Positions 34,933 to 43,547 of a stretch of 64,000 nucleotides of DNA are shown here, piece after piece. A program made the translations under genes and the position numbers. The notes below the pieces were generated by a model, which saw only the letters and a program-made list of their open reading frames with translations, was not told the origin of the DNA and did no database searches. Each line of letters begins with the position of its first letter. Position 1 is the stretch's first letter. Origin of the DNA: an uncultured Blautia sp. (GTDB lineage: Bacteria > Bacillota > Clostridia > Lachnospirales > Lachnospiraceae); contig UQHF01000005.1 of NCBI GenBank assembly GCA_900540785.1, positions 1-64,000 of the forward strand. The letters run 5' to 3'.

Positions 34933-36279
34933 TTATTTTATTTTTTTCGAAAAAAGAAGAGTCATTTTTGTTCCTTTTCCAGGCTCACTTTCCAGATTAA
35001 TTTTCGCGTGATGGAGAACTGCGCCGTGTTTTACGATTGAAAGCCCCAGACCTGTTCCTCCTGTCTGTCTGGAGTGGCTCTTATCCACACGGTAAAATCT
35101 CTCAAAAATCCGGTTCTGCTCATTTGCCGGTATTCCAATTCCGTTATCTTCCACAGTATAGAAAGGCTGTCCTTCCTGTTTTCCCACAGAGATTTTTACA
35201 GCCCCTCCCTCATCTGTATAACGAACTGCATTGTCCGCAAGATTATAAAACATCTCATACAGCACATGGCGGACGCCGCGGATCGCCACAGTCTCTCCTT
35301 CTAAAGAAAGACTGATCTTTTTCTTCATGGCGGCGTTCTGAAGATGCTCTACAATATCCTCGGAAAGCTCGTAAAGATCAACTGCCTCAAATGGCATGTC
35401 GCTGCTTTTCTCGTCCATTCTGGAAAGCTGGATAATATCTGCCACAAGACTGCTTAACCGCACTGCCTCATGGTAAATCCTTCCGGAAAACTCCGGCACA
35501 TTCTCCGGCTGCACCATCCCATTCATCATAAGCTCTGCGTATCCGGAAATAGACATAAGCGGCGTTTTCAGCTCATGAGAAACATTTGCGGAAAACTCTC
35601 TTCTCATTGCTTCCGCACTTTTTAATTCCTCCACCTGGCGGGCAATCTGCTTATTCTGCTGGTCCACACGCATAAGAAGAGGACGAAGCTCCTCGTAACA
35701 CACATTGTCGAGCGGGTGTTCCAGATCCAGACCGTTGATCGGCTCGATCAGCTCCTTTGTCTGCCTCTGCACAAAGAAAAAAGCAAACAGAAGAATGACG
35801 ATCATGAGCACGCCCAGAAGGGTAAAGCTTGACATCATCGTTGGAAAAATACTGTCTGTAGACTTGGAAACACGAAGAATATGACCGTTTTTTAATTCCA
35901 CCGCATAATTAAAGTTCTTTCTTGAGAAAGTTTCCGAATATCGAATACTCTCCCCTGTACCATCTTTCTGTGCCTGCTCAATTTCCGGACGGTCTCCGTG
36001 ATTCGGAAGCTCTCCTGCATCTGCATCGCTGTCGTACAGAACAATTCCATCTTTATCTACAAGAGTGATCCTTGTCTCTGTGGCGTCTCCCACCTTCTCT
36101 GTAAGATACTCTTCTCCATATTCATCAATTCCGATCTGGACATATTTTGCCTCATCCCGGACTCCCTGCTTCATATTTGCAGCATAACGCCCGTATAAAA
36201 CGCTGCTTGCAGCAATAAAGGTAACAAGGACGGACACCACAACAAGAATACTGGCATGATTTAAAATCCTCTGCTTCAT
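34933..36279 (-). CDS. phoR: PhoR-type sensor histidine kinase
   Basis: A 448-aa membrane kinase with a helix at about residues 8-28, an extracytoplasmic sensor of about 110 residues, and a second helix near 148-170. The HisKA box is ANVSHELKTPLMSISGYAE, with N box NLADNAVRYT, G1 DNGIGIP and G2 GTGLGLSIVKHG. It follows the regulator gene by 3 nt, with TAGGAG inside the regulator's 3' end. Its genetic linkage to a Na/Pi cotransporter and a Pho-box-like promoter supports the PhoR assignment. Confidence 0.88.
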   Translation of the reverse strand: MKQRILNHASILVVVSVLVTFIAASSVLYGRYAANMKQGVRDEAKYVQIGIDEYGEEYLTEKVGDATETRITLVDKDGIVLYDSDADAGELPNHGDRPEIEQAQKDGTGESIRYSETFSRKNFNYAVELKNGHILRVSKSTDSIFPTMMSSFTLLGVLMIVILLFAFFFVQRQTKELIEPINGLDLEHPLDNVCYEELRPLLMRVDQQNKQIARQVEELKSAEAMRREFSANVSHELKTPLMSISGYAELMMNGMVQPENVPEFSGRIYHEAVRLSSLVADIIQLSRMDEKSSDMPFEAVDLYELSEDIVEHLQNAAMKKKISLSLEGETVAIRGVRHVLYEMFYNLADNAVRYTDEGGAVKISVGKQEGQPFYTVEDNGIGIPANEQNRIFERFYRVDKSHSRQTGGTGLGLSIVKHGAVLHHAKINLESEPGKGTKMTLLFSKKIK

Positions 36280-36282
36280 AGG

Positions 36283-36951
36283 CTATGCTCCTATACGATA
36301 ACCGACACCGCGTACTGTCTCAATTAAATTGCCAGCCTCTCCAAGCTTTTGCCGGAGGCTTCTCACATGAACATCCACGGTTCTTGTCTCCCCGTCGAAG
36401 TCATAGCCCCACACATGACATAAGATCTGATTTCTTGTCATAACAAGAGACTTGTTTTCCATAAGATAAAGAAGAAGTTCAAACTCTTTTCTTGTAAGCT
36501 CAATTTTTTCTTCTTTATAACGCACTTCATGACGCTTCACCTTCACATAAAGTTCTCCGCAGTGAAGCTCCTTGTCTCCGTTGTTGCTCGCACTCCTTCG
36601 AAGAACCGCCTTTACCCGCGCCACAAACTCCATCATACCGAAAGGCTTTGTAATATAATCGTCTGCACCGCCTTCCAGTCCGCGCACCTTATCATATTCC
36701 GCTTCTTTTGCTGTCACCATGATAACCGGAATGTTTCTTGTTTCCGGATTATTTTTCAGTTTTTCAAGAATCGCATATCCATCTTCTCCAGGAAGCATAA
36801 TATCGAGAAGAACAAGCTCGGGCAGCTCTTCTTCAAGTGCTGCCCGAAACTCCTTCCCTGTCTCAAATCCTCTTGCCTGAAAGCCTGTCGTTTCCAGCGT
36901 ATAAATCAGAAGCTCTCTGATGTTGCGCTCATCTTCCACACAGTAAATCAT
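36283..36951 (-). CDS. phoP: PhoP/PhoB-type response regulator
   Basis: A 222-aa OmpR-family regulator, opening MIYCVEDERNIRELL. Its phospho-acceptor Asp is in LVLLDIMLPGEDGY near residue 50, followed by the TAKEAE and ITKPFGMMEF receiver segments, and a winged-helix domain ending RGVGYRIGA. It sits between the Na/Pi cotransporter and phoR in one minus-strand run, so the three are probably co-transcribed and autoregulated through the upstream Pho-type repeats. Confidence 0.88.
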   Translation of the reverse strand: MIYCVEDERNIRELLIYTLETTGFQARGFETGKEFRAALEEELPELVLLDIMLPGEDGYAILEKLKNNPETRNIPVIMVTAKEAEYDKVRGLEGGADDYITKPFGMMEFVARVKAVLRRSASNNGDKELHCGELYVKVKRHEVRYKEEKIELTRKEFELLLYLMENKSLVMTRNQILCHVWGYDFDGETRTVDVHVRSLRQKLGEAGNLIETVRGVGYRIGA

Positions 36952-36995
36952 CTCTATTGCTCCTTTTACCTAACCTTAGACAAGCCTCTCTCCTC

Positions 36996-38756
36996 TCACG
37001 GAAGCTGATATTTTTCCCGAACCTCTTCCAGCTCGTGATAGAAAGAGGAATCCTTTACCGTATCAAGATGGCTGTGTGTATCATAAAGGTCTTCACGAAC
37101 CTGTGTCACACAGACACCAATATTAGAACAATGGTCTGCAATTCTCTCAAGACTTGTTGTAATATCAGAGAGAATAAATCCCATTTCAATAGTACATTCT
37201 CCAGTACGGAGACGCTGTACATGGCGGCGTTTTACTTCTTTTGAAAGCTCGTCCACCACTTCTTCCAACGGCTCAATTTTTTCAGCCAGACCTACGTCCT
37301 GTTTATCAAATACTTCATAAGCCGTATCTACAATATCATGCACTGCAGCTTTCAGAACTTTCAGCTCTGCTTTTGCCTTATCGGAAAAATGAAGTCCTTT
37401 TTTTGCAAGCTCCTGTGCTGATTCCATCAGATTTATCGCGTGGTCGGAAATACGTTCAAAATCTCCGATGCAGTGAAGCATGATAGAAAGACTATGGCTA
37501 TCAGCCTCAGATAAATCCTTATGGCTTAATTTTACAAGGTATGTTCCAAGCTCATCCTCATAACGGTCAACCTTTGCTTCCATTGCTTCCACACGTTCAG
37601 CCTGCTCATCGCTGTAATTATCTATCATTTTCATCGCTGTAAACAGAGCTTTATGTGAATCCTGCGCCATGTTTCTTGCTGCGTTGCGGCTCTGCTCAAG
37701 TGCAAATGCCGGTTTCTCAAGGAAACGTGACTCAAGAATCATAAATTCTTTATCCTCTGCTGATACAGCAACATCCTCTTTTTTGTCTTTAATCGTAAGG
37801 CATGCCAGTTTTTCCAGAACCCCGGAGAACGGAAGAAGAATGATTGTAGCAGTTATATTGAATACACTGTGAAGTGTTGCAATTCCTGCCGGATTTGCCG
37901 CATCACTGAAGAAGGAGAATCCGACAACTGCGTTAATCGCATAAAATCCAGTCATGAAAATTGCTGTTCCAATCAGATTGAAGTACAGATGCACCATAGC
38001 TGCACGTTTTGCATTTTTGTTCGCTCCGATTGCAGAAAGAAGAGCCGTTACGCAAGTACCGATATTCTGTCCCATAATAATCGGAAGTGCCACGCTGTAC
38101 GGCACAGCACCAGTCATACAAAGAGCCTGCAAAATACCTACAGATGCAGAAGATGACTGGATAATCGCAGTCAGGATCGTACCTGCCAGAACACCAAACA
38201 GAGGGTTTGAAAATGCTGTCATAATATTTGTAAATTCAGGTACATCAGCAAGTGGTTTTACAGCGCCGCTCATGGATTCCATACCAAACATCAGGACAGC
38301 AAAACCAATCATAATCATACCGATGTCTTTTTTCTTCTGGTTCTTAATAAACATCAGAAGCACAATACCAATCAGCGCCAGAATCGGGGCGAAAGAAGTC
38401 GGTTTTAAAAGACGAATGAAAAAGTTTTCACTTTCGATTCCTGCAAGACTTAAAATCCAGGAAGTTGCAGTTGTACCGATATTGGCACCCATAATAACGC
38501 CGACCGCCTGTGACAGTCTCATAATTCCTGAGTTTACAAAGCCGACTACCATAACGGTTGTAGCAGAAGAAGACTGAATTACAGCCGTTACTGCTGCTCC
38601 TAAAAGAACTGCTTTAATCGGGCTTGAAGTCAGGTTTTCCAGAATTCGCTCCAGCTTTCCGCCGGAAACCTTGGCAAGACCGTCTCCCATTACCTGCATT
38701 CCGTAAAGGAACATGGCAAGTCCTCCAAGCAGTGTTAATATACTAAAAAAATCCAT
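36996..38756 (-). CDS. Na+/phosphate cotransporter with C-terminal PhoU-like domain
   Basis: A 586-aa NptA/PitB-like Na/Pi cotransporter. Two inverted sets of helices each carry the family's QSSSAT or QSSSAS repeat (AVIQSSSATTVMVVG and AIIQSSSASVGILQ), and MGANIGTT and MGQNIGTCVTAL motifs are present. Residues from about 340 on form a helical PhoU-like domain (MIDNYSDEQAERVEAMEAKVDRYEDE onward in register). It imports phosphate using the sodium gradient. It leads the nptA-phoP-phoR operon, and its promoter region has three in-phase TTTACA repeats. AAGGAG precedes the ATG. Confidence 0.93.
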   Translation of the reverse strand: MDFFSILTLLGGLAMFLYGMQVMGDGLAKVSGGKLERILENLTSSPIKAVLLGAAVTAVIQSSSATTVMVVGFVNSGIMRLSQAVGVIMGANIGTTATSWILSLAGIESENFFIRLLKPTSFAPILALIGIVLLMFIKNQKKKDIGMIMIGFAVLMFGMESMSGAVKPLADVPEFTNIMTAFSNPLFGVLAGTILTAIIQSSSASVGILQALCMTGAVPYSVALPIIMGQNIGTCVTALLSAIGANKNAKRAAMVHLYFNLIGTAIFMTGFYAINAVVGFSFFSDAANPAGIATLHSVFNITATIILLPFSGVLEKLACLTIKDKKEDVAVSAEDKEFMILESRFLEKPAFALEQSRNAARNMAQDSHKALFTAMKMIDNYSDEQAERVEAMEAKVDRYEDELGTYLVKLSHKDLSEADSHSLSIMLHCIGDFERISDHAINLMESAQELAKKGLHFSDKAKAELKVLKAAVHDIVDTAYEVFDKQDVGLAEKIEPLEEVVDELSKEVKRRHVQRLRTGECTIEMGFILSDITTSLERIADHCSNIGVCVTQVREDLYDTHSHLDTVKDSSFYHELEEVREKYQLP

Positions 38757-38825
38757 GTTTTCTCTCCTTTTCCTTTTTTCTTAGGTTTCATAGACATTTT
38801 ACATATATTTATTCTAAAGAGCCTC

Positions 38826-38864
38826 TGTAAAGTTTTCCCTACTTCAATGTAAAATCTGTGTAAA
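38826..38864 (-). promoter_or_regulatory. Pho-box-like array of TTTACA repeats
   Basis: Minus-strand TTTACA at 38859-38864, 38848-38853 and 38826-38831, with start-to-start distances of 11 and 22 nt. All are therefore on one face of the helix. Firmicutes PhoP binds TT(A/T/C)ACA direct repeats of this period. A TAGAAT -10-like element follows about 9 nt later, consistent with activator-dependent promoters lacking a -35. Confidence 0.6.
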
Positions 38865-38869
38865 ATTTT

Positions 38870-39370
38870 TTAAAATCCGCGAATTTCCTCATCTTCTGAA
38901 CCTGTTTTCTGGATGGAGCGGATTTCCAGAAAATAACTGTAGCTGTCGTTTACCTTTACCTCCACTCTGTCCCCTACTTTATGACCTTTCAGCGCCATTC
39001 CGATAGGCGACTCAATGCTGATCCTGTTTTCCATAGAATTTCCGCGAATGGAAGTAACCAGCTTATATTTTTCGATTTCATCGTCTTCCTCAAAATATAC
39101 CTCCACAATATCGTCCATCCCCACTTCATCCTCTTTGGAGCTGTCCGATACAATGGTTGCTGTTTTTAGCATATTTTCAAGATAGCGAATCCGGCTCTCG
39201 TTCTGATTTTTATGTTTTTTTGCCGCATAATATTCAAAATTTTCACTTAAATCCCCCTGAGCTCTTGCTTCTTTTACCGCCTCAATGGCTTCTTTTCTTA
39301 TGACAAGCTTTCTGTGTTCAATTTCCTGCTCAATTTTTTCCACATCTTTTTTTGTAAGCTTTTCTCTCAT
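38870..39370 (-). CDS. greA: GreA/GreB-family transcription elongation factor
   Basis: Rescues backtracked RNA polymerase by stimulating transcript cleavage. The N-terminal coiled coil has the acidic tip ARAQGDLSENFEYYAAK at about residues 35-51 with the conserved Asp and Glu, and the C-terminal FKBP-like domain includes SPIGMALKGHKVGD. At 166 aa it has normal length. Its ATG overlaps the stop of the GTPase-NYN gene (ATGA), so it is translationally coupled to it. It may be a second Gre paralogue in the genome; that cannot be judged from this window. Confidence 0.9.
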   Translation of the reverse strand: MREKLTKKDVEKIEQEIEHRKLVIRKEAIEAVKEARAQGDLSENFEYYAAKKHKNQNESRIRYLENMLKTATIVSDSSKEDEVGMDDIVEVYFEEDDEIEKYKLVTSIRGNSMENRISIESPIGMALKGHKVGDRVEVKVNDSYSYFLEIRSIQKTGSEDEEIRGF

Positions 39371-42027
39371 TTCTCTGACTCTCCTTTTCTTACTTTTTCC
39401 ACAAAATCCTTCACCTCATGAGACGCGCCGTCAAATAAATACGTCTTACTGCTCTGACGTTTTGTATGCCAGTCTGAAAGAAGCGTCTCTTTTGCATCTT
39501 CAATTTCCTGGCGGAGACCATTTGCTGAAAGACGGACTGCCCCCTGTCCCAGAATGATCATCTGCTCCAGCCCATCAGAGGTTGCCACTGTAACGGAATG
39601 CTCTCTTCCAAGCTTATGCACTGTTTTTTCTATATACTGGTCTGCAGTTTCCGCTTCCTTTGTATACACAACAAAAATATTGTGATACGGCAAAATTTCC
39701 TCCCGATGTCCTTCTACCTTATATGCATCAAACACAAGAATCAATGTGCATTTTTTTATTCCCTGATAATTAGAAAGAATATCCATCAGCTTATCCTGCG
39801 CAGCGTGTATATTCTCTGCTGCCAGCTCTCTTAAATCCTCCCAGGCAAAAATAATATTATACCCGTCTACAAGGAGATACTCTTCTTCCTTCTTTTTCAC
39901 ATATGTCCTTCGCACAGGTACCTCTGATGTGCGGGTCACCCTTTTTCCCGGTGCCAGACGATCTCTTTTTACAGGTCCGAAAGTCCGTTCAAAGATTTCC
40001 TGCAGTTCTTTTTCCTCCTCGTAGCTTCCCCGAATCGCAGATGCCGGAGGTACGTAAGACAAAACTGTTTCCGTGTCTTCCTGTGAACTTTCCTCCATAC
40101 CCTCCAGATGCATATATTCTTCCACCTGATCCCACGGCACAACAAATCCTGCACCATGAGCGCAGAATACAGAACCTGTAGGATTTTCCAGATCTCTTTC
40201 CGAATCATAGCCAATATTTTCCACAATTTTTTCCTGCTCCCGGCATGGTTCATATCCTTTCAAGCTGCAGAAAAGACGCCCCTTTCCTCCTGTATAAGAA
40301 AGAACCTCTTTCTGATAATCCCGCATAGCAGAAACGGCTGCGCTCCCTTTTAAAATATAAGTTTCTCCATCCTGCTCAGGCGGCAGAAAACTTCCCTGCA
40401 TTTTCTGAATATCCGACATGGCCCTTCCAAGACTGTCAGATGGAACTTCAAGGCGAAACTCATAATACGGCTCAAGAAGAATACTTTTTGCTTTTTTTAA
40501 TCCCTGGCGCACTGCTCTGTACGTTGCCTGACGAAAGTCTCCCCCTTCCGTATGCTTTAAATGTGCCCGTCCTGTAATCAAAGTAATCTGCACATCTGTA
40601 AGAGGCGCGCCTGTAAGAACTCCCTTATGTTCCTTTTCTTCCAGATGGGTCAGCACAAGACGCTGCCAGTTTCTGCTTAACACATCCTCACTGCATGCTG
40701 TAAAAAACTGCATTCCACTGCCCCGTTCCCCCGGCTCCAGAAGAAGATGCACTTCCGCATAATGACGCAGCGGCTCAAAATGCCCTACCCCTTCCACAGC
40801 AGAAGCAATGGTTTCCTTATAGACAATATTTCCTGTATCAAACTCCACTGCAACATGAAACCTCTCCCAGATAAGACGTTTTAAAATTTCTGTCTGTACC
40901 TCTCCCATAAGCATCACATGGATTTCCGAAAGTGCGCTGTCCCACACTATATGAAGCTGTGGATCTTCCTCCTCAAGTTCCTTTAATTTCTGAAGCATCT
41001 GATGCACTTCACAATTTTCCGGAAGAATTACGCGATAATTCAATACCGGTTCCAAAACAGGAAGTTCCGATTCCTTTTCTATTCCAAGTCCCTGTCCCGG
41101 ATAAGTGGTTGTAAGACCTGTGACTGCACAAATACTTCCCGCCGATACTTCATTGGAAAGTTCATATTTTGCTCCGGAATAAATCCGGATCTGATCCACC
41201 TTCTCCTTTTCTGTAAGAAGAGTTTTCACTTTCAGAGTTCCCCCTGTGATTTTCATATAAGTCAGGCGGTTTCCCTGCTCATCTCTTGCAATTTTAAAAA
41301 CTTTTGCACCGAATTCCTTTGGATATTCCGGATTTTCGACATACTTTTCCACATCTTTCCAGAATTCCTCCACACCTGTCATTTTAAGAGCAGAACCAAA
41401 ATAACACGGAAATACTTTTCTTTCTCGAATCAGGCGAACTTTATCCGTATTTTCCACTTCTCCGGTTTCCAGAAATCGTTCCAGAACCTCCTCATCACAC
41501 ATGGCAAGATTTTCAAGAAATGTGTCTCTGTCCTGGTCTTCCGAAAAATCAATGCAGTTTTCATGAAGTCTTTTTTTCAGTTCTTTTAAAAGTGCCTCTT
41601 TGTCTGTTCCTTCCTGATCCATTTTATTTACAAAAAGAAATACAGGAATCCCGTACCTCTTTAAAAGCCGCCAGAGCGTTGCCGTATGCCCCTGCACTCC
41701 ATCGGAACCGTTAATGATCAGGACCGCGTAATCCATGACCTGAAGCGTACGCTCCATTTCCGCAGAAAAATCCACATGACCCGGCGTATCGAGAAGCGTC
41801 ACTGTCCTGTCCCCAAGCGGCAGCACTGCCTGTTTTGAAAAAATGGTAATCCCTCTTTCCCGCTCAAGGGCAAAGGTGTCCAGATATGCGTCTCCGTGAT
41901 CCACACGCCCCGGCTTTCGGATACAGCCGCTTAAATAAAGAAGGCTTTCGGATAAGGTTGTTTTTCCCGCATCAACATGGGCAAGAATCCCGATGCTTAT
42001 ATTTTTATTTTTAAACGGAGCTTCCAT
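39367..42027 (-). CDS. TetM/EF-G-like translational GTPase fused to a YacP/Rae1-like NYN nuclease domain
   Basis: An 886-aa fusion. Residues 1 to about 650 are a ribosomal-protection/EF-G-type GTPase: G1 AHVDAGKTTLSE, G3 DTPGHVDF, G4 NKMD, then domain II and EF-G III-V-like parts. After a linker, residues 715-886 form a NYN domain like B. subtilis YacP/Rae1: LLVDGYNIIFAW, VFDAYK, ETADQYIEK and ATSDG supply the usual acidic residues. Rae1 cleaves mRNA in the ribosomal A site and TetM-type GTPases enter that site, so the fusion suggests GTP-driven delivery of a nuclease to ribosomes. The ATG at 42027 has AAAGGGGT; an upstream TTG is unlikely. Tetracycline resistance is not established. Confidence 0.85.
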   Translation of the reverse strand: MEAPFKNKNISIGILAHVDAGKTTLSESLLYLSGCIRKPGRVDHGDAYLDTFALERERGITIFSKQAVLPLGDRTVTLLDTPGHVDFSAEMERTLQVMDYAVLIINGSDGVQGHTATLWRLLKRYGIPVFLFVNKMDQEGTDKEALLKELKKRLHENCIDFSEDQDRDTFLENLAMCDEEVLERFLETGEVENTDKVRLIRERKVFPCYFGSALKMTGVEEFWKDVEKYVENPEYPKEFGAKVFKIARDEQGNRLTYMKITGGTLKVKTLLTEKEKVDQIRIYSGAKYELSNEVSAGSICAVTGLTTTYPGQGLGIEKESELPVLEPVLNYRVILPENCEVHQMLQKLKELEEEDPQLHIVWDSALSEIHVMLMGEVQTEILKRLIWERFHVAVEFDTGNIVYKETIASAVEGVGHFEPLRHYAEVHLLLEPGERGSGMQFFTACSEDVLSRNWQRLVLTHLEEKEHKGVLTGAPLTDVQITLITGRAHLKHTEGGDFRQATYRAVRQGLKKAKSILLEPYYEFRLEVPSDSLGRAMSDIQKMQGSFLPPEQDGETYILKGSAAVSAMRDYQKEVLSYTGGKGRLFCSLKGYEPCREQEKIVENIGYDSERDLENPTGSVFCAHGAGFVVPWDQVEEYMHLEGMEESSQEDTETVLSYVPPASAIRGSYEEEKELQEIFERTFGPVKRDRLAPGKRVTRTSEVPVRRTYVKKKEEEYLLVDGYNIIFAWEDLRELAAENIHAAQDKLMDILSNYQGIKKCTLILVFDAYKVEGHREEILPYHNIFVVYTKEAETADQYIEKTVHKLGREHSVTVATSDGLEQMIILGQGAVRLSANGLRQEIEDAKETLLSDWHTKRQSSKTYLFDGASHEVKDFVEKVRKGESEK

Positions 42028-42032
42028 AGAAA

Positions 42033-42086
42033 ATACCCCTTTCTGTTCTGTAGTAGTCAATGACTATCATATCACAGAAAGGGGTA
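42033..42086. repeat. 14-bp perfect inverted repeat over promoter and ribosome binding site of the GTPase-NYN gene
   Basis: ATACCCCTTTCTGT (42033-42046) and its exact complement ACAGAAAGGGGTAT (42073-42086). The proximal arm contains the Shine-Dalgarno of the GTPase-NYN gene; the distal arm lies between its predicted -35 and -10. It may be a DNA operator, or an RNA hairpin masking the ribosome binding site if transcription starts upstream. Confidence 0.8.
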
Positions 42087-42094
42087 TAAGTCGA
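42066..42094 (-). promoter_or_regulatory. Possible promoter of the GTPase-NYN gene
   Basis: Minus strand TCGACT (42089-42094), 17-nt spacer, TATGAT (42066-42071). The -35 is a weak match. The predicted leader is about 30 nt. Confidence 0.5.
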
Positions 42095-42155
42095 TAAGAC
42101 GGAAGGATTCTTCCGCAGTTCTTCTTTCACTGCTGTTCAGGGTCGCTGCCCTTCT

Positions 42156-43490
42156 TTATTCTGCCAGTTCTCCCGCGCCTGCTCTCATACTTTTTGTAGC
42201 AGCTTCCAGAATAAGACTTACTGCCACAGCGCCGACTCCTACGATTACCCAGCCAAGTCCCATAGAGTAGAGCGGAAGCTTATGACACACAGTACCAATT
42301 ACACCAAGAGGTACTTTTGCCTGATCAAGCACATACAAAATACTGATGCAGCCTACCGCTCCCACAGTACAGGGATATATGTAGCGGTTTGTGCCAATCC
42401 AGGAATCGCAAAGTCCGAGAATGATCAGCACGATAGACATTGGATAAATGGCATTTAACACAGGTACGGAAATTCCAAGAATCGTATTCAATCCCTGATT
42501 ACATACAAGGAAGGAAAAACCGGAAATCAGGTAAACCCACTGTTTATAGGAAAGTCTGCTTGTAAGTTTTGAGAAAAACTGGGAAATCGAGGTGATCAGT
42601 CCCACGCAGGTAGTCAGGCATGCAAGAGTAAAGATTGCCGCCAGAAGCACTGCTCCCGGATTTCCAAAAAGCTGCTGGACAATGCAGCGAAGAGTCCAGG
42701 CGCCATTTTCCTGGATCTCATAAACACCGGAGCTTTTCATTCCCATGTAAGCGAGCATCAGGTATACGGCTGATAAAATTCCACCTGCCAGAATACCGGC
42801 TTTTACTGTATATCCCATCACACTTTTTTTCTTTTCCACGCCAAGTGAGCGGATTGTCGTTGCAATAACAAGTCCGAAGTTTAAAGCCGCAATGGTATCC
42901 ATTGTCTGGTAACCTTCCAGAAAGCCTTTCACTGCCGGAGCTGCCGCATATGCTTCCTGAGGAGAAGCCACTTCTGCTGTCCCCCGGAATACAAAGTTCA
43001 AAAATAAAAATACAAGAAGAAGCAGGAGGCTTGGTGTTAAAAATTTTCCAATTCTCTCTACCAGTTTATTTGGCGTCAATGCGAGCCAGCCTGCGATCAG
43101 GAAAAACACAAGGGAGTACAGCACCATACAAAGTGTCACAGACATATTCCCGGGAAGATATGGCGCAACCGCCATCTCAAAGGGTACGGACGCTGCACGG
43201 GGAATCCCAAGTCCCGGTCCTATGGACACGTAAATCAGAATCGTAAAAACAACAGCAAAGCGGGCGTCCACTTTTTTCGCCAGTCTGTCCAGGCCATCAA
43301 ATCGCGCCACTACAATAACTCCCAGCACAGGAAGCGCCACCGCTGTGATCAAAAAACTTGCGATTGCAAATGGCATTCTGCTGCCCGCATTCTGTCCGAG
43401 AAACGGCGGAAAAATCAGATTTCCTGCCCCGAAGAACAATGAAAACAGCATAAAACTTACAAGCATCATTTTTTTCTTACCTAATTTCAT
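42156..43490 (-). CDS. brnQ: Branched-chain amino acid transport system II carrier protein
   Basis: A 444-aa sodium-coupled transporter of Leu/Ile/Val with about 12 membrane helices. The opening LVSFMLFSLFFGAGNLIFPP and the GPGLGIPRAASVPFEMAV segment are diagnostic. The ATG at 43490 follows AAAGGAGG by eight bases; an apparent extension to 43616 crosses several hairpins and has no start signals. Expression is controlled by a T-box leader (43678-43936), with a candidate Ile specifier. A weak hairpin CGGAAG-AATC-CTTCCG about 45 nt after the stop may terminate it. Confidence 0.93.
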   Translation of the reverse strand: MKLGKKKMMLVSFMLFSLFFGAGNLIFPPFLGQNAGSRMPFAIASFLITAVALPVLGVIVVARFDGLDRLAKKVDARFAVVFTILIYVSIGPGLGIPRAASVPFEMAVAPYLPGNMSVTLCMVLYSLVFFLIAGWLALTPNKLVERIGKFLTPSLLLLLVFLFLNFVFRGTAEVASPQEAYAAAPAVKGFLEGYQTMDTIAALNFGLVIATTIRSLGVEKKKSVMGYTVKAGILAGGILSAVYLMLAYMGMKSSGVYEIQENGAWTLRCIVQQLFGNPGAVLLAAIFTLACLTTCVGLITSISQFFSKLTSRLSYKQWVYLISGFSFLVCNQGLNTILGISVPVLNAIYPMSIVLIILGLCDSWIGTNRYIYPCTVGAVGCISILYVLDQAKVPLGVIGTVCHKLPLYSMGLGWVIVGVGAVAVSLILEAATKSMRAGAGELAE

Positions 43491-43547
43491 CTTTGTAATC
43501 CTCCTTTGTTTGTCTGCATAAAGCAGGGACGTATTGCAATTTAACAA

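Noticed and set aside
37954..38577. 207-codon plus-strand frame opposite the Na/Pi cotransporter
   Set aside because: Mirrors the helical repeats of the cotransporter in another frame and has no start signals.
39367..42027. Calling the GTPase a tetracycline-resistance gene
   Set aside because: TetM-like architecture alone does not show resistance; the NYN fusion and chromosomal context with greA suggest a housekeeping or stress role.
42011..42070. A 19-codon leader frame starting MIVIDYYRTERG upstream of the GTPase-NYN gene
   Set aside because: No ribosome binding site before its ATG, and that ATG lies inside the best -10 hexamer, so it is probably not transcribed. It would also end after the main start.
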